Positions 11,796-19,274 of a stretch of DNA of 64,000 nt are shown here, in pieces. A program made the position numbers and the translations under genes. This stretch comes from Archangium sp. (GTDB lineage: Bacteria; Myxococcota; Myxococcia; Myxococcales; Myxococcaceae). The stretch's first letter is position 1, and each line of letters starts with the position of its first letter. The stretch is taken from assembly GCA_030681645.1 (NCBI GenBank), contig JAUXRX010000005.1:335969-399968 (forward strand), given 5' to 3'. The notes beneath the pieces were generated by a model. That model was not told where the DNA came from. It did no database searches and was given only the letters and a program-made list of their open reading frames with translations.

Positions 11796-13279
11796 GCCAG
11801 CCTCCTGACTTCGTCGACTACCCCGATCTCGCCGCCGAGCGCGTGGGGGGCGCGGCGCTGAGCACCAACGACGACTTCTTCGCCGAGAAGGAGAACCTCC
11901 TCAAAGCCCACGAGGCGGTGTGGACGGACCACGAGTACACGCACAAGGGCAAGTGGATGGACGGCTGGGAATCGCGCCGCCGCCGCGAGCCCGGCTCCGA
12001 CTGGTGCGTGGTGCGCCTGGGCCTGCCCGGCGTGCTCAAGGGCTTCGTGGTGGACACGAAGTGGTTCCGCGGCAACTTCCCCGAGTCCTGCTCCATCGAG
12101 GCCGCGTCGCTCAAGGGGCCGCTCGACCTCAGGGAATCGGAGAGGGCCGAGTGGGTCGAGCTGGTGCCGAAGGCGAAGCTCCAGGGCGACTCGAAGAACT
12201 ACTTCGCGGTGGCCGACGAACGGCGCTTCACGCACGTGCGGCTCAACATCTTCCCCGACGGCGGCGTGGCGCGGCTGCGGGTGCACGGCGAGGTGGTGCC
12301 CGACTGGAACAGGCTGCGCGCGTTCGGCGGGCTGGTCGACCTCGCGGCGCTGGAGAACGGCGCCTACGTGCTGGCGTGCAGCGACATGTTCTTCGGCTCG
12401 CGGCACAACCTGATCAAGCCGGACCGCGCGGTGAACATGGGCGACGGCTGGGAAACGAAGCGCCGCCGGGGCCCGGGCCACGACTGGTCGCTGGTGCGGC
12501 TGGCCGCGGCCGGCACGGTGCAGCGCCTCGAGGTCGACACCACGCACTTCAAGGGCAACGCACCCGGCCGCTGTCTCATCGAGGCGTGCACGGGCCCCCG
12601 CGACGCGAAGCCCGACGCGCTCACGGGCTGGCGCACGGTGGTGGAAAGCCCGCTCCAGCCGCACACGCGCCACCTGTTCGACGAGCAGCTGCGTCGGGTG
12701 GGGCCGGTGACGCACGTGCGGCTCTCGGTGTTCCCCGACGGCGGCGTGGCCCGGCTGCGGGTGTGGGGCGAGCTGAGCGAGGCGGTGCACCCGGGGCTGG
12801 CGCGCCTCAACGCGCTGTCGACCGACGCGGCGGCGACCGAGTTCCTCAAGGCGTGCGGCTCGAAGAAGTGGGCGACGGCGATGGCCTGGGCGCGGCCCTT
12901 CGAGAACGTGCCGGCGCTGATGCGGGTGGCCGAGCGCGAGTGGTGGAAGGTGAGCGAGGTCGACTTCCTCGAGGCGTTCGGCGCGCACCCGCGCATCGGC
13001 GACAAGGGGGGCAAGTGGTCGACGCAGGAGCAGTCAGCCGCTTCCGCCGCGGCGCTCGGCACGCTGGAGAAGCTGAGGGCGCAGAACGACGCGTACTTCG
13101 GCAAGCACGGCTTCATCTTCATCGTCTGTGCGACGGGTAAGTCGGCGGACGAGATGCTCGGCCTGCTCGAGGCCAGGCTTCCGAACGATCGCGCCGCCGA
13201 GATCCGCACCGCGGCCGAGGAGCAGGCGAAGATCACCCAACTGCGCTTGAACAAGTGGCTGGACGAGCACGCGACATAA
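11792..13279 (+). CDS. alc-uraD: allantoicase / OHCU decarboxylase fusion
   Basis: 495 residues carrying two enzymes. Residues 1 to about 330 are allantoicase, made of the two usual homologous repeats, each with DGWE(S/T)(R/K)RRR and FPDGGVARLRV; this releases urea and ureidoglycolate from allantoate. Residues about 340-495 are 2-oxo-4-hydroxy-4-carboxy-5-ureidoimidazoline decarboxylase, with AHPRIGDK (catalytic H399) and FIFIVCATGKS. The two reactions are not consecutive: the decarboxylase makes allantoin, allantoinase acts next, and allantoicase acts last. The fusion thus joins steps on either side of the allB product encoded just upstream. Confidence 0.93.
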   Translation: MSQPPDFVDYPDLAAERVGGAALSTNDDFFAEKENLLKAHEAVWTDHEYTHKGKWMDGWESRRRREPGSDWCVVRLGLPGVLKGFVVDTKWFRGNFPESCSIEAASLKGPLDLRESERAEWVELVPKAKLQGDSKNYFAVADERRFTHVRLNIFPDGGVARLRVHGEVVPDWNRLRAFGGLVDLAALENGAYVLACSDMFFGSRHNLIKPDRAVNMGDGWETKRRRGPGHDWSLVRLAAAGTVQRLEVDTTHFKGNAPGRCLIEACTGPRDAKPDALTGWRTVVESPLQPHTRHLFDEQLRRVGPVTHVRLSVFPDGGVARLRVWGELSEAVHPGLARLNALSTDAAATEFLKACGSKKWATAMAWARPFENVPALMRVAEREWWKVSEVDFLEAFGAHPRIGDKGGKWSTQEQSAASAAALGTLEKLRAQNDAYFGKHGFIFIVCATGKSADEMLGLLEARLPNDRAAEIRTAAEEQAKITQLRLNKWLDEHAT

Positions 13280-13286
13280 GAGACTG

Positions 13287-13330
13287 TCTCCCTCTCCCCG
13301 AGGGGAGAGGGTCGGGGAGAGGGCAAACAC
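13287..13330. repeat. C/G-rich hairpin dispersed element
   Basis: CTCTCCCCGAGGGGAGAG is a perfect hairpin, followed by a GTCGGGGAGAGGGCAAACAC tail. It lies between the fusion gene and uraH and could act as an mRNA hairpin inside the transcript. Same family as four other copies in the window. Confidence 0.85.
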
Positions 13331-13344
13331 CCCAGGGAGCCACC

Positions 13345-13677
13345 ATGATCACCACCCACATCCTCGACACCACGCTGGGCAAACCGGCCCGCGGAGTCCC
13401 CATTCACCTCGAGAGACAATCCGGCGCCGACTGGAAGCTGATCGGCACCGGCCAGACCGACGACGACGGGCGGCTCAAGACGCTCACCCCACCCGGCCCG
13501 GTCGAGCCCGGCACCTGGCGCATCCGCTTCGACACGAAGCAATACTTCGCGGCGACGGGCACGAAGGGCTTCTACCCGCACGTCGAAGTGGTCTTCGAGA
13601 TCGTGGACGGCGCGGCGCACTACCACGTGCCGTTGCTGCTCAACCCGTGGGGCTACTCGACCTACCGCGGCAGCTGA
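13345..13677 (+). CDS. uraH: 5-hydroxyisourate hydrolase (transthyretin-like)
   Basis: 110 residues. HIUase converts 5-hydroxyisourate, the urate oxidase product, to OHCU. It shows the family's N-terminal TTHILDTTLGKPA with its conserved His, the Arg in WRIRFDT, the FYPHVEV His and the diagnostic C-terminal YRGS tetrapeptide. No periplasmic signal is present. It follows the allantoicase-UraD fusion after a repeat-filled 65-bp gap. The cluster supplies every step from HIU to ureidoglycolate. A urate oxidase and a ureidoglycolate lyase were not found in this window. Confidence 0.95.
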   Translation: MITTHILDTTLGKPARGVPIHLERQSGADWKLIGTGQTDDDGRLKTLTPPGPVEPGTWRIRFDTKQYFAATGTKGFYPHVEVVFEIVDGAAHYHVPLLLNPWGYSTYRGS

Positions 13678-14085
13678 CTACGGCATCAACAGTGGAATGA
13701 CCTGGCGGCCGTTTCGCCGGTAGACGCGAAAATCGGAGTCGAGCGTCGCGACCACTGCACTGGAAATCAGCTCGCTCAGGCGCACCAGACAGGCGTCGGC
13801 GAACGACATCGGCACCGAGGTGTACCGGGTCATGAGGCTCATCAGCGCCCGGGGCTCTGGCGCCAGCGACACCAGCTCGAGTGAGTCGTCGGCGAGCATT
13901 CCGCGCAGGGCCCTCGAGCCCTTCTCAGAGGACCGGAGCAGGAAGAAGGCCTCGCTCAGGACCGCCTCGCAGGTGACGACCCGGGCCCTGACGCGAAGCG
14001 CCTCGATCGCCCAGCGGTGATGGCGCTCGCGCGGCACGAGCAGCGCGACGAGCGGGCCGGTGTCCAGCAACAACGTGCCGCTCAA
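13678..14085 (-). CDS. vapC: VapC-type PIN-domain ribonuclease toxin
   Basis: 135 residues of PIN fold with the acidic quartet visible: LLLDTGPL (D8), CEAVLSEAF, SFADACLVRL and TLDSDF. PIN toxins cleave tRNA or rRNA and are held inactive by the co-encoded antitoxin. The start is TTG at 14085 and overlaps the antitoxin stop as TTGA, a weak start that would keep toxin below antitoxin. The stop abuts the uraH stop on the opposite strand. Confidence 0.88.
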   Translation of the reverse strand: MSGTLLLDTGPLVALLVPRERHHRWAIEALRVRARVVTCEAVLSEAFFLLRSSEKGSRALRGMLADDSLELVSLAPEPRALMSLMTRYTSVPMSFADACLVRLSELISSAVVATLDSDFRVYRRNGRQVIPLLMP

Positions 14086-14315
14086 CGCCCGTAGCCCTTC
14101 ATGTGCTTCGGGTTGGTGAGGATGTCTGCAGGGACGTCGTCAGCGGCGCCGACGTGCTGGCTGATGCGGTCGATGAAGGTCTCCCCACCCTGGTCCGCGG
14201 TGAGCAACTCGAGCGCTTCCCGCACCAGCGCCGAGCGCGACAGGTGTCGCTTCTTTGCGAGCCGGGTGACGCGGGCGCTCAACTGGCGAGGCAGCTTGAT
14301 GGTCAGGCTCTCCAT
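14082..14315 (-). CDS. vapB: ribbon-helix-helix antitoxin
   Basis: 77 residues from the ATG at 14315, which has a strong Shine-Dalgarno (AGAGGAGG) just upstream; an 11-codon longer reading is possible but lacks one. The N-terminal half is ribbon-helix-helix: MESLTIKLP strand, then LARLAKKRHLSRSALVREA-like helices, as in CopG/Arc DNA-binding antitoxins. The C-terminal tail would wrap the toxin. RHH antitoxins normally autorepress their operon. Confidence 0.85.
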   Translation of the reverse strand: MESLTIKLPRQLSARVTRLAKKRHLSRSALVREALELLTADQGGETFIDRISQHVGAADDVPADILTNPKHMKGYGR

Positions 14316-14413
14316 GGTCTTCCTCCTCTGGCAGGAGCGTAAGACCAATGAGAAGCGGCTTCAAGGCGATGACAGAAACGAACTCCGCGGCGACGGGCTA
14401 CCGGGGCAGCTGA

Positions 14414-14887
14414 TCAGAGCGCGCGCCAGGGACGCTGGATCTCCAGGACGACGGACTCGAGCGGCACCGAGAGCTCGAGCAGCTTCGTCTGCACCGGCTC
14501 GAGCGCGCTGGCCTTCCACACCCCGACCCGGAGAAAACCAGTCGTCTCGTCGAAGTCGAAGCTGCTGGTGCCCGGCACTGAAAGCACGTCGGCTGCCCCA
14601 TTCTTGACGCTCTCGCTGCTCTGTCCTCTCGCGGGGCGGGTGTTCAGCGCCGGAGCCGTGTCCCCGAAGATGGCCGTCAGGCTCGCCGCTGCGGGACCCC
14701 GCTGGGCCTCGTCGAAGATGAAGACGACCAGCGCACCGGCCTCGGAGTGGAAGCCGCCGAAGCTGGGCGTCTCCTTCGTCACCCGGAGGAGTTGAAGCGT
14801 AAAGGGATCGAGACTCTCCCCTTCAGCGGGCTGGGCTGGCGCGCACGCCTGCAGCGCGAAGACCAAGGCGAGGATCGGTCGGTGCAT
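14414..14887 (-). CDS. lipoprotein of unknown function
   Basis: 157 residues from the ATG at 14887, which gives a lipoprotein signal (PILALVFALQAC, Cys at 15). The longer in-frame reading has a charged leader incompatible with export, so the shorter start was chosen. The mature part alternates strand-like segments (LVVFIFDEAQRG, FLRVGVWKAS, SVVLEIQRPW) and resembles cohesin- or anchor-type beta domains only loosely. I do not recognise the family. It lies downstream of the DUF6986-type gene on the same strand, 58 bp away. Confidence 0.6.
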   Translation of the reverse strand: MHRPILALVFALQACAPAQPAEGESLDPFTLQLLRVTKETPSFGGFHSEAGALVVFIFDEAQRGPAAASLTAIFGDTAPALNTRPARGQSSESVKNGAADVLSVPGTSSFDFDETTGFLRVGVWKASALEPVQTKLLELSVPLESVVLEIQRPWRAL

Positions 14888-14945
14888 CGCCAGTCCATAC
14901 CACGCCCCGCATTTCCTTCGACCAGGAGCGGCCGCCGCCAGTCGA

Positions 14946-16259
14946 TCACGGCACCAGGCGGCGGTTGCGGGCGATGACGGCAAACGACCGACTGCGGAGC
15001 TCCTCCACAGTCAGCCCCGTCTCCGCGACCTCTTCCTCCGTGAGCGCGCCGCACGCGAGCCCGCGCAGGAAGTAGTTGAGCAGCCCCTGCCCCGTCGCCG
15101 CGTCGTCGAAGCTGTCGCCCACCACGGTGGCCTGGCCGAGGCGCTTGACGAAGTTCGACAACCGCTCGATGGCCGGCGCGAGGCTCTCGAGGAAGAAGGC
15201 GAACACCGTGCCGTAGCGCGCCACCAGCTGGGCCGGGTGCAAGTCCCACCCCTGGTAGAAGCCGCCGCCCAGCGAGTGGCGGATGTCGTCGACCGACGCG
15301 AGCCACGCCCCGTGCACCACCCGGCGGTTCTCCTCGCGCTGCGCCTCGGTGAGCGAGGCCCACTTGTGCGGGCCGATGGGCAGCTGGGTGGTCGCGCCGT
15401 CGCTCAGGAACACGCCCGTGCCCGCGAAGGCGAGCTTCATGAGCGACTTGGCGAACTCGCACGAGGGGTGACGCATGCCCTGCAGCGCGGCGGTGACGTC
15501 GATCGACGCGGTGTAGTCGTAGGTGCCGAAGTGCGCGGCCTGCAGCCGCCCGTCGGCCGCCGCGTGGAGCTGCGGGAGCAGGTGCCGGCCCTCTGCGTCG
15601 ATCAGCCCCTGCGCGGCCTCCACCATGAACTCGACGCGCAGCGACCTCGCGGGGAACGACAGCTTGCGCTCGAGCTCGTCGAGCACGCCCACGAAGAGCT
15701 TCACCTGCGCCACCGACACCACCTTGGGCAGGGTGATCAGGATCGGCCGCTTCAGCTCGGTGAGGAAGAGATCGAGCGTGCGAATGGCGCGCGCCCCCAG
15801 CTCGGCCGACATCGGCTTGATGCGGATGCCGATGAAGGCGGGCAGCAGGTCTTCGGCGAAGCCCCGCGCGACCTGCCGGGCCGCCTCGAGCGCGTGCCCA
15901 TCTTCTTCCTCGTCGGTGCGGTGGCCGTAGCCGTCTTCGAAGTCGATGCGGAAGTCTTCCACCGGCTCGCGCTCGAGCTTCGCCACCACCCGGGGGTACA
16001 CGCGCGCCGCCAATTCGTCGCTCAGGTCGAGCGCCTCGGCGAACGAGAGCGCGTCGGGGGCGTAGGTGGCGAGCGCCTGCCGGGCGAGGGTGCCCAGCTT
16101 CTGCGCGGTCTCCGCCTTGAACAGGTGCGCCCCGCCGTAGACGACGTGCAGCGGCTGGCGCGCGCTCGACTCGCCCGGGAAACGCGCGGCGAAGGCGGCC
16201 TGCGCCGACGTCAAACCATCTTGCAGCGTTCTCATCGTCTGAGAGTCGAGAGAGGTCAT
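14946..16259 (-). CDS. DUF6986 family protein, HpcH/CitE aldolase-like
   Basis: 437 residues; the ATG at 16259 is preceded by AAGGAGAAAG. The sequence fits the DUF6986 family, related to the citrate-lyase beta / malate-synthase-like TIM barrels. Visible: DFRIDFEDGYGHRTDEEED (acidic metal-binding stretch), FIGIRIKPM with the barrel Arg, ITLPKV, RVEFMVE and HFGTYDYTAS. Members have sometimes been labelled phosphoenolpyruvate kinase without experimental support that I know of. Its neighbours make ureidoglycolate, which yields glyoxylate, and CitE-like barrels often use glyoxylate or acyl-CoA. A role in disposing of that carbon is inference. Confidence 0.75.
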   Translation of the reverse strand: MTSLDSQTMRTLQDGLTSAQAAFAARFPGESSARQPLHVVYGGAHLFKAETAQKLGTLARQALATYAPDALSFAEALDLSDELAARVYPRVVAKLEREPVEDFRIDFEDGYGHRTDEEEDGHALEAARQVARGFAEDLLPAFIGIRIKPMSAELGARAIRTLDLFLTELKRPILITLPKVVSVAQVKLFVGVLDELERKLSFPARSLRVEFMVEAAQGLIDAEGRHLLPQLHAAADGRLQAAHFGTYDYTASIDVTAALQGMRHPSCEFAKSLMKLAFAGTGVFLSDGATTQLPIGPHKWASLTEAQREENRRVVHGAWLASVDDIRHSLGGGFYQGWDLHPAQLVARYGTVFAFFLESLAPAIERLSNFVKRLGQATVVGDSFDDAATGQGLLNYFLRGLACGALTEEEVAETGLTVEELRSRSFAVIARNRRLVP

Positions 16260-16336
16260 CTTTCTCCTTCTACTTGTTGCGCGCAGCCGAGGCCCGAAGT
16301 GTCATCCGCGCACACCTCGCAGCCCAGGAGTTCCCC

Positions 16337-17056
16337 ATGCCGAAGGTCCAGCGCAACACCACCCAGGCCGTCACCCCGCAGCCCACGAAGCCGAAGACCA
16401 CCGTGCCTGCGAAGCCGCAGCCCGCCACCTCGAGCACCGGGTGGGTGAAGCCCGCCACCGGCGGCACCGTGGGCGGCGCGTCGATCGACACCAAGACCGC
16501 GCGCACCGCGTTCTGGCACTCGCCGTACACCAACGCCGACGCGAAGGCGGCGCAGAAGGCGTTCGGCCTGCCCAACCTCAACGCGGCGAAGGAGTTCATC
16601 GGCCGGGCGGTGATCACCCGCAACGAGGGCCCGCTGCAGCAGAAGGGCATCAGCCGCGCCCGCTACGACAACCACGACTGCACGGTGGCCTTCTCGCGCA
16701 GCCCGTACACCGACGCCGACGCTCGCCAGGCGCTCTCGAAGATGCCCTTCCTCAAGAACGTCGCCGAGGCGAAGGAGTACATCGGCCTCAAGATCGTCAA
16801 CAAGACGGAAGACATCCTCCAGGAGGTCGGCGTCACCCGCTCGAAGTTCGACAGCCACGACATGATGGCCGCGTTCAAGCGCTCGGGGTACTCGGCCGCC
16901 GACGTCGACCAGGCGAAGAAGAAGTTCGACTTCCTCAAGGGCGCCACCACCCAGGAAGTGAAGGAGTACATGGGGCTCAAGGTGCTCAACGACTACACCT
17001 CGATGATGACCGAGGCGGGCATCACTGCCGGCCGCGATCGCCACGAGATCAAGTGA
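16337..17056 (+). CDS. triple-repeat protein, coupled to amidoligase
   Basis: 239 residues from the ATG at 16337 (a 21-codon longer reading exists). Residues 1-50 are Pro/Thr/Lys rich and probably disordered. The rest is three repeats of about 61 residues. Each begins with AF-x-x-S-x-Y-x-x-AD, has a central AKE(F/Y)IG or VKEYMG, then a V-x-N hydrophobic strand, and closes with a (Y/F)D(N/S)HD or RHE motif. No signal peptide, Cys or known catalytic motif is seen. I do not recognise the family. The stop overlaps the next start (GTGA), so it is translationally coupled to a putative amidoligase and is a candidate substrate. Confidence 0.75.
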   Translation: MPKVQRNTTQAVTPQPTKPKTTVPAKPQPATSSTGWVKPATGGTVGGASIDTKTARTAFWHSPYTNADAKAAQKAFGLPNLNAAKEFIGRAVITRNEGPLQQKGISRARYDNHDCTVAFSRSPYTDADARQALSKMPFLKNVAEAKEYIGLKIVNKTEDILQEVGVTRSKFDSHDMMAAFKRSGYSAADVDQAKKKFDFLKGATTQEVKEYMGLKVLNDYTSMMTEAGITAGRDRHEIK

Positions 17057-18060
17057 AGGTTCGGCGGCCCCTCGACTCCGCTCGGGGTGAACGGGTCGGA
17101 CTCGAACTGGAGCTGCTCGCACCTCCAGGGAAGACACGCTTCGACCTGGCGCGCGCTCTCGCGAAACGAGCGGGGGGCGCGCTTCGTCTTGCCTTCAAGT
17201 ACCACGGCCAGGGCGAGCTCCCCGACGGGCGGCCCGACTGCCAGCTCACCCCCACGGCGCGCGTGCTGGTGCGTGGGAAGTGGTTCTGCTCGGTCGTCGA
17301 TGATCCCACCATCGTCGACGAGCTGGCGCCGACTGACGAGAAGCTGCGAATCGCGAGGACCGACGACGTGCGCCTCGCCGCGTGGATCGAACGCAACTGC
17401 CACGCCCGGTTCGCTGGTCCCTCGACTCCGCTCGGGATGAACGGTGCTGCCTTCGCTTCGCTGGTGAAGACCTTTGCGGCGAAGGAAGAAGAAGACGGCT
17501 TCGTCGATCCCTGGGGCCTGCCGCTGGTGCGCTGGCACGAGGTGTCTGCCGAGCGCGCGCGGGTGTGCGAGGTGGTGCTGCGTCCCCTCGGCCGCAAGGC
17601 GCTCGCCCCTACCCTGCGCCGGGTGCTGAAGCTCGCCTCGTCACTGGGCTTCACGGTGCCCGTCGAGGCGGCGATTCACGCGCACTTCGACGCCGCGCCA
17701 TTTCGTTCCACGCGTGCGTTGCGGCGGCTGGTGCTCGATTGGACCGAGCAGCGCACCTCGCTGCTGCGCGTGCTCGAGCCCAACCCGCGCTGCCGCAAGC
17801 TGGGCCCCTTTCCACCCGACGTGGTGCGGGTGGCGCAGGCCGCGACCGACGACCTGCCCTTCGAGACGCTGGCCGCGGGGCTGCTGCTCGGTGGGCTGCA
17901 CCGCGCGGTGGACCTCAACCTGCTGGGCCTGGTGGAGCGCTACCCGAAGCAGCCGACCATCGAGGTGCGCTGCCTGCCCGGGTCGCTCGACGCCGACGCG
18001 ACGCTGGGCCGGCTCGCCCACGCCGAGGCCTTCCTGGCCGACGTCACATCCTCCGCTTGA
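17053..18060 (+). CDS. putative amidoligase (amidoligase_2 family)
   Basis: 335 residues. The family belongs to the glutamine-synthetase/gamma-GCS fold and is predicted to form amide bonds on peptides using ATP. Signature elements by eye: VGLELELLAP at the N-terminus (family GxExE), KWFCSVVDDPTIV, CEVVLRPL (family E-V-S-P), AIHAHFD (HxHxD) and TIEVRCLPGSLD (family T-I-E-x-R). Two REP-like copies lie in frame: residues about 6-14 (PLDSARGER), just before the first catalytic strand, and about 123-131 (PSTPLGMNG). GTG start in a GTGA overlap with the triple-repeat gene. The 3' end overlaps the convergent dehydrogenase gene by 17 bp. Confidence 0.7.
   Translation: MKVRRPLDSARGERVGLELELLAPPGKTRFDLARALAKRAGGALRLAFKYHGQGELPDGRPDCQLTPTARVLVRGKWFCSVVDDPTIVDELAPTDEKLRIARTDDVRLAAWIERNCHARFAGPSTPLGMNGAAFASLVKTFAAKEEEDGFVDPWGLPLVRWHEVSAERARVCEVVLRPLGRKALAPTLRRVLKLASSLGFTVPVEAAIHAHFDAAPFRSTRALRRLVLDWTEQRTSLLRVLEPNPRCRKLGPFPPDVVRVAQAATDDLPFETLAAGLLLGGLHRAVDLNLLGLVERYPKQPTIEVRCLPGSLDADATLGRLAHAEAFLADVTSSA
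17068..17094. repeat. REP-like dispersed element in amidoligase 5' end
   Basis: CCCTCGACTCCGCTCGGGG followed by TGAACGG, read in frame as PLDSARGER next to the catalytic N-terminus. Confidence 0.9.
17419..17444. repeat. REP-like dispersed element inside amidoligase
   Basis: Same orientation as the copy at 17068 but in a different reading phase (PSTPLGMNG), an insertion-tolerant loop of the enzyme. Confidence 0.9.
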
Positions 18061-19087
18061 TCAGCACCTTGAGGGCCTTCTCGGGCCCCGCGTTCGCGAA
18101 GGTGTCCCACGCGCGCGGCATCTCGTCGAAGCCGTACTCGTGGGTGATCAGGTGCCGCGGGGTGATCAGGCCCTTTCCGATCAGCTTGAAGAGCTGGTGA
18201 ATGCTCGAGGTGTCGACCAGCCCGGTGGTGATGGTCACGTTCTTTCCCCAGAGCTTGTCGAGCTTGAGCGGAACGCCCTGCCCGTGCACCCCCACGTTCG
18301 CGAGGTGACCGCCCGGAGCGACGATGTCCTGGCAGAGCTCGAAGGTGGCGGGCAGGCCCACGGCCTCGATGGCCACGTCGACACCCTTGCCGCTCATCAC
18401 CGCGAGCACCTTCTCGGCCCCGCGCCCGTCGTGCGAGTTGACCACCCGGTTCGCGCCGAACTTCCTCGCGAGCCCCAGTCGGTGATCGTCGACGTCGACC
18501 ACGATCAGCTCGGAGGGTGAGAACAGCTTCGCGGTGAGCAGCGCCGCCAGGCCCACCGGGCCCGCGCCGACGATGCAGACGCTGTCGCCCGGCTTGATGG
18601 CGCTCTTGAGCACGCCCACCTCGAAGCCCGTGGGGAGGATGTCGCTGAGCATCACCGCGCCGTCCGGATCGACGCCGTTGGGCACCAGGTAGAGGCTGTT
18701 GTCTGCGTGGGGAATGCGCACGTACTCGGCGTGCGTGCCGTCGATCAGGTGGCCCAGCTGCCAGCCTCCGGTCACGCAGTGCGAGAGCAGCCCCTTCTTG
18801 CAGGCCTCGCACCGCCCGCACGAGGTGATGCACGAGATCAGCACCCGATCGCCGTTCCTGAACTGCGTGATGCCGGGGCCGACCTCTTCCACCAGGCCCA
18901 CGCCTTCGTGGCCCAGAATGCGCCCGGCGCTCACCGTGGGCACGTCGCCCTTGAGGATGTGGAGATCGGTGCCGCAGATGCTGGTGGCGAGCAGCCGGAC
19001 GATCGCGTCGGTCGGCTCCTTGAGGGTCGGCTTCTGCTTCTCCTCCCAGCTCCGCTTGCCGGGTGCGTGGTAGACGAGTGCCTTCAT
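18044..19087 (-). CDS. zinc-dependent medium-chain alcohol dehydrogenase
   Basis: 347 residues from the ATG at 19087 (MKALVY). Catalytic zinc ligands are C-G-T-D in SICGTDLH and GHEGVG; the structural zinc lobe is C-x2-C-x2-C-x7-C in SCGRCEACKKGLLSHC; the Rossmann motif is GAGPVGLAA with the acidic VVDVDD after the second strand, indicating NAD. This layout matches NAD-dependent alcohol or threonine/sorbitol-type dehydrogenases. The GGWQLGHLIDGTHAEYVR segment is typical of the alcohol-dehydrogenase subgroup. The substrate is undetermined. It overlaps the amidoligase gene tail-to-tail by 17 bp. Confidence 0.92.
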   Translation of the reverse strand: MKALVYHAPGKRSWEEKQKPTLKEPTDAIVRLLATSICGTDLHILKGDVPTVSAGRILGHEGVGLVEEVGPGITQFRNGDRVLISCITSCGRCEACKKGLLSHCVTGGWQLGHLIDGTHAEYVRIPHADNSLYLVPNGVDPDGAVMLSDILPTGFEVGVLKSAIKPGDSVCIVGAGPVGLAALLTAKLFSPSELIVVDVDDHRLGLARKFGANRVVNSHDGRGAEKVLAVMSGKGVDVAIEAVGLPATFELCQDIVAPGGHLANVGVHGQGVPLKLDKLWGKNVTITTGLVDTSSIHQLFKLIGKGLITPRHLITHEYGFDEMPRAWDTFANAGPEKALKVLIKRRM

Positions 19088-19274
19088 GAGCTGAGGGGAA
19101 CGCAAGAGCGGCTCCAGCCAGGGGCGCCCGCTTTCACTCGGGTTTTGGGCGGGCGGCGGCCAGGCGGTCCATCAACCTGGGCGCCCGCTCCATCAATCTG
19201 AGCGCCTCCCGCCCCCCAAACGGCCGCGACACCGAACGCGCGCCACCGGCACGCATGGTGCAGCCGGGGGCGCC

